6,499 nt of DNA, taken from positions 1 to 6,499 of the forward strand of contig CADBMY010000277.1 of assembly GCA_902795905.1 (NCBI GenBank), written 5' to 3'. The translations under genes and the position numbers were made by a program. Below are positions 1 to 5,450 of the stretch, in pieces (the first letter of the stretch is position 1; each line of letters begins with the position of its first letter). The notes beneath the pieces are model-generated. The model was not told where the DNA came from and made no database searches. It saw only the letters and a program-made list of their open reading frames with translations. This stretch comes from an uncultured Erysipelotrichaceae bacterium. Lineage in GTDB: Bacteria > Bacillota_I > Bacilli_A > Erysipelotrichales > Erysipelotrichaceae.

Positions 1-1514
1 CTGTGGCTGAAATCCGGATCGAATTCCCAGAATACCTGGGCAGCTGCTGCCATTGTACCGGCAAAGTCAGCTGTTGAGGTGGATTCGGTAAACAGGACGA
101 CAAGATCGCCGTTATCCTCTGCCGGATCGACCGTACCGGGGAAGGACGTTGTCATTGCGGTATTGTAGACGCCGCCGTCAGGTCCCTGCATTTTAAACAT
201 CCATTCCAGTTCATAGCGGGCTTCATCAAGGATATCAGGAACACCGTTGCCGGCTTCGGGACCGCGCTCATCCGTGAAACTGTCGGGATCATACATGTAG
301 GCAAACAGGAGATCGGATACAGCCTTCGCACCGGTCTTCATGTAGCGTCCGTAGTCGCCGGCATCGTGCCAGCCGCCGCTGACATCGATCGTCTGATCAC
401 TGCCGTAGATCTTAGCCGGAGATGTATGACAGGCACCGTGTCCCAGGGCACCTGCCCACCACGAGGTATCCGTACCGCAGCGCTGCATGGAGAGGATGTT
501 CAGGGCATCTTCGCGCAGGCCGTTGAACGGATCGTCAGCGATCACAAAGTGCGGAGAAACAACGCCGATCTGTGCCCGGATAAAATATTCGCCGGACTCG
601 TTGAATGTCGTGAAGTCACCCCAGCAGTTATTCTCACCGGTACTGTCATCATTCTGACCGCCGACGATCGCACCGCTGTAGACGATATTGCCTGTGGAAA
701 CATCAATGATATCAAACAGATCACCGGCATCGTAGGGGAACGTGCAGCGCTTCTGCATGTACCGGGTATAGCCGATGTGATTGGTCTTTACGGTTGTCAG
801 GGCAGCTGAGCTGACGATACGCGGGGAATAGATGATCATTGAATGCGGATCGGTATTCGGAGCACCGATATCGAACTGAAGACGTCCGTTCCAGACATTC
901 TTCTTTCCGCAGGTAAACGTGAATTCATAGCCCTGTCTCTGGTAAGTCAGCGCATATGTCTCGCGGTGAAGGATCTCACCGGTATCGGCATTGACAGCCG
1001 ACAGCGAAATGTTGCGGTCGATCGCCGAGGAAGCCTCAAAGTAGATATAGATATCAGCACCGGCAGAATAGGGGATACCATCTCTGTGGATGTTGATGCT
1101 TTCGGGTTTATCACCTCCGTAGTTGACCATGATCACAGCATTGTCATAGTAGATATCTACAGTCGCATCAGCCATGTCGGTCAGCACTGCCCAGCCGCTT
1201 TCAAACAGTGTGGTGTTATCGGCGGCAGAAGGCTGATAGCCTACCTTGGAGTAGGGAATACTCATCAGCGGTACATCTGTGGACACCGGTCTGTCAGTCG
1301 TCTCCGGTGATGCTGAAGGTACAGCTGAAGGCGTCGGTTCAGCGGTATCCGCAGGTGTCGGTTCGGCAGTATCTGCCGGCGTCGGTGTGGGGTTCGGATC
1401 GTCGTGAAATAACCGCGGTAAGGTAAAAAGGCCGAGAATGACGGCCGGAATAATGACAGCAGCGGAGATAATACGTCTTCCCCGCGCAGACAGTTTTCTT
1501 TTCTTGTTGCTCAT
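1..1514 (-). CDS. Membrane-anchored glycoside hydrolase family 9 enzyme (CBM4/9-like, CelD_N, GH9), 3' end missing
   Basis: This gene encodes a modular beta-glucanase (endoglucanase or cellobiohydrolase type) predicted to act outside the cell; 504 codons lie in the window and the frame runs off base 1. Residues 1-14 are strongly basic (K4 K5 R6 K7 R11 R13 R14) and are followed by a hydrophobic segment at 15-32 with no lipobox, which suggests an uncleaved signal anchor. Residues 38-82 form a Pro/Thr-rich linker. Residues about 85-236 resemble a CBM4/9-type beta-sandwich. Residues about 240-328 match a CelD_N Ig-like domain (NHIGY at 245-249). The catalytic domain then begins, with MQRCG, GACH and the GH9 signature GGWHDAGDYGRY carrying the catalytic aspartates D384 and D387. 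The C-terminal part with the catalytic Glu is outside the window; from family size roughly 250-300 residues are missing. CBM4-Ig-GH9 order is known from clostridial cellulases. There is no Shine-Dalgarno before the ATG. The family call is firm; exact substrate and endo/exo mode are open. Confidence 0.93.
   Translation of the reverse strand, partial: MSNKKRKLSARGRRIISAAVIIPAVILGLFTLPRLFHDDPNPTPTPADTAEPTPADTAEPTPSAVPSASPETTDRPVSTDVPLMSIPYSKVGYQPSAADNTTLFESGWAVLTDMADATVDIYYDNAVIMVNYGGDKPESINIHRDGIPYSAGADIYIYFEASSAIDRNISLSAVNADTGEILHRETYALTYQRQGYEFTFTCGKKNVWNGRLQFDIGAPNTDPHSMIIYSPRIVSSAALTTVKTNHIGYTRYMQKRCTFPYDAGDLFDIIDVSTGNIVYSGAIVGGQNDDSTGENNCWGDFTTFNESGEYFIRAQIGVVSPHFVIADDPFNGLREDALNILSMQRCGTDTSWWAGALGHGACHTSPAKIYGSDQTIDVSGGWHDAGDYGRYMKTGAKAVSDLLFAYMYDPDSFTDERGPEAGNGVPDILDEARYELEWMFKMQGPDGGVYNTAMTTSFPGTVDPAEDNGDLVVLFTESTSTADFAGTMAAAAQVFWEFDPDFSH
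1330..1377 (-). repeat. Two 24-bp tandem repeats in the GH9 linker
   Basis: Two adjacent 24-bp units (1330-1353 and 1354-1377) encode the octapeptide ADTAEPTP twice (residues 47-62), preceded by PNPTPTP and followed by a Ser/Pro/Thr-rich stretch. The units differ at 5 of 24 bases and every difference is synonymous. The segment forms the flexible linker between the membrane anchor and the first extracellular domain. Copy number may vary between strains. Confidence 0.85.
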
Positions 1515-1521
1515 GGAACTT

Positions 1522-1527
1522 ATTATA
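1522..1527 (-). promoter_or_regulatory. Consensus -10 box (TATAAT) just upstream of the GH9 gene
   Basis: A perfect TATAAT on the minus strand lies in the 36-bp gap between the upstream glycosyltransferase stop and the GH9 ATG, with 7 nt between the hexamer and the ATG. No good -35 hexamer is seen at 16-18 bp spacing (the 17-bp position reads ATATCA). If used, transcription would start at or next to the A of the ATG, giving a leaderless mRNA. The GH9 gene could also be read through from the upstream gene. A chance match in an AT-rich gap is possible. Confidence 0.5.
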
Positions 1528-1530
1528 CTA

Positions 1531-1546
1531 CACCGTTAAATCGGTG
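1531..1546. promoter_or_regulatory. Small inverted repeat CACCG-N6-CGGTG, possible operator
   Basis: A perfect 5-bp inverted repeat with a 6-nt AT-only centre lies just upstream of the TATAAT box, in the region between the -35 and -10 positions. That placement suits an operator for a repressor. It is too short and lacks a following T-run, so it is a poor terminator for the upstream glycosyltransferase gene. It may be chance. Confidence 0.3.
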
Positions 1547-1550
1547 ATAT

Positions 1551-2804
1551 TTAATCTTCAATTAACACGGCTTTCCTCAGTTCGGCAGCAGCCTCTTCGT
1601 TGCTGTAACTGTATTGGATCACGGAAGGCCGGTGCTCTATGATCAGCTCTTCAAGACCGCGCAGGATATCTTCACGGTCGTATCGGCATGCACAGGCATT
1701 GCTTTCGTTCATGATACGGTAGGAGGGACTGGTCTTCGTGGTGACAGCCAGGCAGTTCTTCTGCAGCAGTGAATACTCCATGATCTTACTCGGCAGATAG
1801 GGCTGGATCGTATCTTCGGGAAGGATCGTATCAAACAGCAGTACGGCATCACTGGCATTCATCCTGCGTATGCATTCCTCGTAGGGGATCTTATCACTGA
1901 TGACGAAATGATCCTGCAGGGAAAGAGCCTTGATGAGTTTCAGATCGGACTTACGGAATTCACCATACTGTTCCACACGCACAGGGATCTCCGGATGTCT
2001 TCTGACAAACTCTGCATAGGCATAAATAAACTCTTCGATCAGACGCAGTCCGTAGACTCTGCCGAAATGCGCGAGGATAAACGTATCTTCACTCTTTACG
2101 GTTTCTGCCCTGCGGATACGGTTCCACTCAGGAATATAGTTCAGCGGTACGATCACCGACTTTGTGAGAAGTTCTTCGCGTGTGCATCTGCCGAAGTACT
2201 TCAGGTATTCCCCGATCATGAAATCCCGCTGTTCGGGACAGATGAAGACCAGTCTGTCTGCCTGTTCAAAGGCATTCGCTTCATCCTGATCGACGACATA
2301 GTATTTGAGATACAGCTGAAAAGCTATCTTCTCCGGCAGACTGTATGCCTTATATGTGGCTTCATCAAACTTGTAGGGACTGTGGTTGACGGGATCGGAG
2401 AAGGCAGCGATCCAGAAGATCTCCGGGTGCTGTTTCTTCAGTTCCACACCGACTCTTGTGCTGTAGCAGGGGAATGTCATCGTATACAGGTACTTCTGCC
2501 CATCGTACATGTTTACACAGGTATCGATGTACTTCCGCATATTCCGCAGTCCCTTGAACAGATTGACATTGCGGATGGAAAAGAGCACATCATCGTATCT
2601 GCCGACGGTATGCACATGGAATTTTACGTGTTCGGGATCACTGTTAAAGTCTCTTGCCAGCGTCTCATCATCCGCAGGTGCCTGCAGTGTACAGACATCA
2701 TACTGCAGAGGCAGAAGACGAAGATGTTTGTAGGCAAGCAGTGAATTGGTATCGTTGGAGGGCAGGAAGAGCCCGGGTACGACTAAACATCTTTCATTGT
2801 CCAT
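1551..2804 (-). CDS. GT-B fold glycosyltransferase (GT1/GT4-like)
   Basis: This encodes a 417-residue protein that probably transfers a sugar from a nucleotide-sugar donor during surface polysaccharide assembly. There is no signal peptide or membrane segment, so it is expected in the cytoplasm or at the inner membrane face. The C-terminal half carries GT-B hallmarks: LAHFGR at 244-249 opens the second Rossmann-like domain, and LPSKIMEYS (337-345, with E343) matches the donor-binding segment seen in many GT4 enzymes. The N-terminal half, starting LVVPGLFLP, is divergent, as usual for acceptor domains. I chose the ATG at 2804, giving MDNERCLVVPG, because it places the first beta strand near the N-terminus; an in-frame ATG at 2819 would add five residues and longer starts would run into the divergent gene. 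No Shine-Dalgarno precedes either ATG, but TATACT lies 6 nt before 2804. It diverges from the LicD operon and is followed after 36 bp by the GH9 gene. Donor and acceptor are unknown. Confidence 0.85.
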   Translation of the reverse strand: MDNERCLVVPGLFLPSNDTNSLLAYKHLRLLPLQYDVCTLQAPADDETLARDFNSDPEHVKFHVHTVGRYDDVLFSIRNVNLFKGLRNMRKYIDTCVNMYDGQKYLYTMTFPCYSTRVGVELKKQHPEIFWIAAFSDPVNHSPYKFDEATYKAYSLPEKIAFQLYLKYYVVDQDEANAFEQADRLVFICPEQRDFMIGEYLKYFGRCTREELLTKSVIVPLNYIPEWNRIRRAETVKSEDTFILAHFGRVYGLRLIEEFIYAYAEFVRRHPEIPVRVEQYGEFRKSDLKLIKALSLQDHFVISDKIPYEECIRRMNASDAVLLFDTILPEDTIQPYLPSKIMEYSLLQKNCLAVTTKTSPSYRIMNESNACACRYDREDILRGLEELIIEHRPSVIQYSYSNEEAAAELRKAVLIED

Positions 2805-2810
2805 GTAATA

Positions 2811-2816
2811 AGTATA
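2811..2816 (-). promoter_or_regulatory. Probable -10 box (TATACT) for the leftward glycosyltransferase
   Basis: The minus strand reads TATACT (5 of 6 to consensus) with 6 nt before the chosen ATG at 2804. No convincing -35 element is visible at normal spacing, and no Shine-Dalgarno lies between the hexamer and the ATG. The predicted transcription start falls on or beside the start codon. The same arrangement occurs at the GH9 gene. Confidence 0.45.
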
Positions 2817-2825
2817 CATGATTTG

Positions 2826-2834
2826 TGTTAAGAT
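2826..2834 (+). promoter_or_regulatory. Possible extended -10 promoter (TGTTAAGAT) for the LicD operon
   Basis: The plus strand shows TG-T-TAAGAT, an extended -10 motif with 4 of 6 matches in the hexamer and the TG dinucleotide correctly placed. No -35 match is seen 17 bp upstream, which extended -10 promoters tolerate. The predicted start near 2841 would give a leader of about 12 nt to the ATG at 2854, or none to the ATG at 2842. It lies 12 bp from the leftward -10 box, so the two promoters would overlap and may compete. Confidence 0.4.
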
Positions 2835-2842
2835 ATCATTTA

Positions 2843-2847
2843 TGAGG
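2843..2847 (+). promoter_or_regulatory. Ribosome binding site (TGAGG) deciding the LicD start
   Basis: TGAGG sits 6 nt before the ATG at 2854, a normal Shine-Dalgarno spacing. It favours 2854 over the upstream in-frame ATGs at 2818 and 2842, neither of which has a Shine-Dalgarno. Confidence 0.55.
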
Positions 2848-2853
2848 TATGTT

Positions 2854-3609
2854 ATGGATCTTGAACAGATGCACACGGAAGAGACCAGAGCGCTGGCGGT
2901 CGTTAAGGATATTTTTGAGCGCAACAGCATTGAGTACTACCTGATTGCAGGAAGTACACTGGGCGCAGTAAGACACCGGGGATTCATTCCCTGGGATGAT
3001 GATATCGATATCGGTATACGCTATGAGCTGATCCGCAGGGCGGAAGAAGTCCTGGAGAAGGAACTGCCGGCACCGTATCGCCTGATCACCTACCGCAACA
3101 ATGCCCGCTATCCTCTGAACAATCCGAAGATCCTGTATGAGGGATACTGTCTGATCGATATCTATCCGCTGGTGAGGATCCCGGATGATGACCGTGATGC
3201 GGAGACACTGTGGATTCTGAAGAAGGAGTTGGAACGCCGGTATAACCGCAAACTGGGTATCGATGACAGTTCCGGACCTGCAGAGAAACTGCGCAGCCGT
3301 GCAGGGGCTTCCCTGTATACCAGAGAACAGCTGATCAGCCGTCTTGAGTCTGCCTGTGATAAATACTCCGGACAGGATACCAAACGGTTTATCAATCTTT
3401 TCAGTGTATACTCTTTTGTCAAGGAACAGATTCTGACGGAATGGCTGGATGAGCCGGAAACCGTCACTTTTGAAGGACTGTCGGTACCTTCCGTAGGACA
3501 TACGGATGCTTACCTGACACATCTGTACGGGGATTATATGAAGCTTCCGCCGGAAGAAGAACGCATACCCAAACACGAAGACGAATACTACGGAGATATT
3601 CTGGATTAA
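2854..3609 (+). CDS. LicD family protein (phosphocholine or other phospho-substituent transferase)
   Basis: This encodes a 251-residue member of the LicD family. LicD proteins have a nucleotidyltransferase-like fold and transfer a phospho-group, classically phosphocholine from CDP-choline, onto teichoic acids or other surface glycans. The core signature is clear: AGSTLGAVRHRGF at 32-44 followed by IPWDDDIDI at 45-53, with acidic residues D48, D49, D50 and D52 that would bind metal and substrate. A second conserved block, YGDYMKLPP at 225-233, and the terminal KHE at 240-242 are typical of the family C-terminus. The length fits, and there is no signal peptide or membrane segment, so it is cytoplasmic. 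I chose ATG 2854 because TGAGG precedes it; 2842 and 2818 are alternatives adding 4 or 12 residues. It is the first gene of the rightward operon, and its stop lies 2 bp before the GT2 ATG. The real donor could be CDP-choline, CDP-ethanolamine or another; the sequence does not decide. Confidence 0.92.
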   Translation: MDLEQMHTEETRALAVVKDIFERNSIEYYLIAGSTLGAVRHRGFIPWDDDIDIGIRYELIRRAEEVLEKELPAPYRLITYRNNARYPLNNPKILYEGYCLIDIYPLVRIPDDDRDAETLWILKKELERRYNRKLGIDDSSGPAEKLRSRAGASLYTREQLISRLESACDKYSGQDTKRFINLFSVYSFVKEQILTEWLDEPETVTFEGLSVPSVGHTDAYLTHLYGDYMKLPPEEERIPKHEDEYYGDILD

Positions 3610-3611
3610 TC

Positions 3612-4277
3612 ATGAAAGTACTGATCATCGTACCTGCACATAACGAAGAAAAGAACCTGCCGACGCTGATACCGAAGATCGAAGCCATGGGCTGGGACTG
3701 TCTCGTGATCAACGATGCGTCTACCGATCATACAGGGGATGTATTGGATGAGATGGGTGTTCCGCACCTGGATCTGACCAACAATGTCGGTCTTGCGGGT
3801 GTTACCCGGATGGGTTTTATGTATGCCTGGGAGAACGGATATGACTGCGCCATGGTCGTAGACGGAGATGGTCAGCACCCGCCGAAATATATCAAACTGC
3901 TGATCGACAAGATCGAGGAAGGCTATGACTATGTTATCGGTTCCCGCTTTGTCAATAAGCCGAAAGACAGATCTCTGCGCATGATCGGCTCAAGACTGAT
4001 CTGTGCAGCAATCAAGCTGAAAACGGGGAAAACAGTGACCGATCCCACCAGCGGTATGCGTGCTCTCGGCAAAAGTGTGCTGGAGGATTTCTCTGAAAGC
4101 ATGAATTTCATTGCTGAACCGGATGCGCTGACACATGTGATCCATTCCGGTCACAAGTTTACGGAAGTACAGGTTGAGATGGTAGAACGTACAGCCGGTG
4201 TCAGTTACTTCAGCAATGTCTTTCGCTCTGCGTACTTCATGTTTGATGTACTGATGAGTATCCTGTTCATGCAGTAG
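3612..4277 (+). CDS. GT2 family glycosyltransferase, DPM1-like (polyprenyl-phosphate sugar synthase type)
   Basis: This encodes a 221-residue GT-A fold inverting glycosyltransferase resembling dolichol-phosphate mannose synthase. Such enzymes move a sugar from a nucleotide donor onto polyprenyl phosphate, or extend a lipid-linked glycan, at the inner membrane face. Visible motifs are VPAHNEE at 7-13 (nucleotide binding), NDASTDHT at 34-41, the metal-binding DGDGQHPP at 84-91 with D84 and D86, GSRF at 110-113 and TDPTSGMR at 143-150. Unlike long DPM1/GtrB-type proteins it has no clear pair of C-terminal transmembrane helices; only the last 15 or so residues are hydrophobic and could lie against the membrane. 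No Shine-Dalgarno is properly spaced (GGAGA is 15 nt upstream), so translation probably relies on coupling to the LicD stop 2 bp earlier. The next gene encodes a DUF2304 protein, a frequent partner that may supply the membrane anchor. The sugar is unknown. Confidence 0.92.
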   Translation: MKVLIIVPAHNEEKNLPTLIPKIEAMGWDCLVINDASTDHTGDVLDEMGVPHLDLTNNVGLAGVTRMGFMYAWENGYDCAMVVDGDGQHPPKYIKLLIDKIEEGYDYVIGSRFVNKPKDRSLRMIGSRLICAAIKLKTGKTVTDPTSGMRALGKSVLEDFSESMNFIAEPDALTHVIHSGHKFTEVQVEMVERTAGVSYFSNVFRSAYFMFDVLMSILFMQ

Positions 4278-4281
4278 GAGG
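4276..4281 (+). promoter_or_regulatory. Strong ribosome binding site (AGGAGG) for the DUF2304 gene
   Basis: A perfect AGGAGG overlaps the TAG stop of the GT2 gene and sits 7 nt before the ATG at 4289. It fixes that start and is the only full-consensus Shine-Dalgarno in the operon, which suggests high translation of the small membrane protein. Confidence 0.8.
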
Positions 4282-4288
4282 TACAGTT

Positions 4289-4651
4289 ATGGTTTCGATG
4301 GCCTTAAGTTTAAAGATCATCCTGATCCTGGGATCGGGTTTCGTACTGTTCTATGTCATTTATAACGCGATCAAGTCACGGATGAATATCCGGTATGCGA
4401 TCCTCTGGATCAGCTGGGCTCTGATCGTATTACTGCTTGGTATCTTCCCCGGCGCTGCGGAGTTCTTCTCCCGCCTGATCGGTATCGAGTCGGTAACGAA
4501 CTTTGTCTTTTTAGTCATGATCGCACTGCTTTTCGTGTTCAACTACTATACATACGTCAAGATGAGTACGCTTGAAGAACACGATAAGAAACTGAATTAT
4601 GAACTGGCTGTCACCAAGAAGAAACTGGAAGAGTATGAAAAGAAACAGTGA
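4289..4651 (+). CDS. DUF2304 family small membrane protein
   Basis: This encodes a 120-residue integral membrane protein with three predicted transmembrane helices at about 10-27, 36-53 and 70-89, followed by a charged, Lys/Glu-rich helical tail (93-120) that probably forms a short coiled coil. Size, helix layout and position directly after a DPM1-like GT2 gene match the DUF2304 family, which is repeatedly found beside such transferases in polysaccharide loci. Its biochemical role is not established. The likely inference is that it anchors or assists the GT2 enzyme at the membrane, or takes part in handling the polyprenyl-linked sugar. The start at 4289 is set by an excellent AGGAGG; M4 is a less likely alternative. 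The 3' end overlaps the next gene by 17 bp. Confidence 0.82.
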   Translation: MVSMALSLKIILILGSGFVLFYVIYNAIKSRMNIRYAILWISWALIVLLLGIFPGAAEFFSRLIGIESVTNFVFLVMIALLFVFNYYTYVKMSTLEEHDKKLNYELAVTKKKLEEYEKKQ

Positions 4652-5450
4652 TATAACGCTTATTGTAAGCAGCTGTGATAAATACGAGGATTGCTGGGAT
4701 CCTTTTTTCGCTTTATTAAAGAAGTACTGGGACCCGGCATATCCGATCGTTTTGAATACGGAAAGTAAGGCATACAGCTATCCGGGACTGGATATCCGCA
4801 CTCTGCAGCTGTATAAGAACGGAGAGAACCCGGAGTGGTCGGAAAGACTGATGGCTACCCTCAGACAGATCGACAGTACATATATCCTGATGATGCTGGA
4901 TGATTTCTTTCTGGAAGAACCTGTGGATACCGGCAAGATCGAACAGTGCAGAGAGTGGATGGATGCGGATCCTTCGATTGCCTGCTTTAACTTCATGCCG
5001 ATCCTTGCCGGACAGAATCTGCCCAGTGCCTATCCCGGTTTCGAACAGAGACCGCAGAAAGGGGAATACCGGCTGAACTGTCAGGCTGCTCTGTGGCGGC
5101 GCAGGACGCTGCTTTCCGATATGCGCCCGCATGAGAGTGCATGGCTGTTTGAAACGCTTGGCTCACGGCGCAGTTACCGGTACAAGGATCAGAAGTTCTT
5201 TGCGGCAGCGGCTGACAACCACATCATGGAATATAACTACAATGAAGGCGCAGCTCTGCACCGCGGAAAGTGGAACAAGCATACGGCAGAACTGGCAGAA
5301 AAGGAAGGCCTGCAGATCGATTTCAGTAAGCGCGGTTTCAACACGGATATCAGCGGCAGTGCTGCCAGCAACCGCAAGTACATCCTGGCCAGACTGACGC
5401 CGAAGCGGATCTGGAAAGCTCTGATCAATCGCTGGAGATCCTACCGATGA
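4635..5450 (+). CDS. Putative GT-A-like glycosyltransferase of unassigned family (LDDFF motif)
   Basis: This encodes a 271-residue soluble protein that I do not recognise as a named family. Features resembling a GT-A transferase are an N-terminal beta strand with a Ser/Cys-Asp turn (SDITLIVSSCDKYEDCW, 5-21), a second strand at PIVLNTE (37-43), then a WSERL...LRQI...YILMMLDDFF region (68-92). The adjacent acidic pair D89-D90 stands where GT-A enzymes keep a metal-binding DxD. Later come aromatic and basic residues (FETLGSRRSYRYKDQ) and a very basic C-terminus that could contact the membrane. No signal peptide or transmembrane helix is seen. I chose ATG 4635, giving MKRNSDITLIV, over the in-frame ATG at 4599, because it puts the first strand at the N-terminus and a GGAAG lies just upstream, although the spacing is short. 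It overlaps DUF2304 by 17 bp and the next gene by 4 bp, so it is translationally coupled. A glycosyltransferase role is inferred from motif and context. Confidence 0.75.
   Translation: MKRNSDITLIVSSCDKYEDCWDPFFALLKKYWDPAYPIVLNTESKAYSYPGLDIRTLQLYKNGENPEWSERLMATLRQIDSTYILMMLDDFFLEEPVDTGKIEQCREWMDADPSIACFNFMPILAGQNLPSAYPGFEQRPQKGEYRLNCQAALWRRRTLLSDMRPHESAWLFETLGSRRSYRYKDQKFFAAAADNHIMEYNYNEGAALHRGKWNKHTAELAEKEGLQIDFSKRGFNTDISGSAASNRKYILARLTPKRIWKALINRWRSYR

Noticed and set aside
366..1310. Two plus-strand open frames (366-809 and 843-1310) opposite the GH9 gene
   Set aside because: The opposite strand reads continuously as CBM-like, CelD_N and GH9 domains. These frames are antisense shadows without ribosome binding sites or known motifs.
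1531..1546. The inverted repeat as a rho-independent terminator for the glycosyltransferase gene
   Set aside because: The stem has only 5 bp and neither strand has a T-run directly after it.
1908..2744. A 278-codon open frame on the plus strand, antisense to the leftward glycosyltransferase
   Set aside because: The minus-strand frame has recognisable GT-B motifs. The plus frame is Ile/Val/Cys-rich with no domain pattern, which is typical of a shadow of a real gene.
2805..2930. An N-terminal extension of the leftward glycosyltransferase, up to 42 residues beyond the ATG at 2804
   Set aside because: It would overlap the start of the divergent LicD gene and its promoter, has no ribosome binding site, and adds sequence not expected before the first GT-B strand.
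2836..3576. A 246-codon open frame on the minus strand across the LicD gene
   Set aside because: The plus strand encodes a full LicD signature. The antisense frame shows no family motifs and starts or ends without gene-like context.
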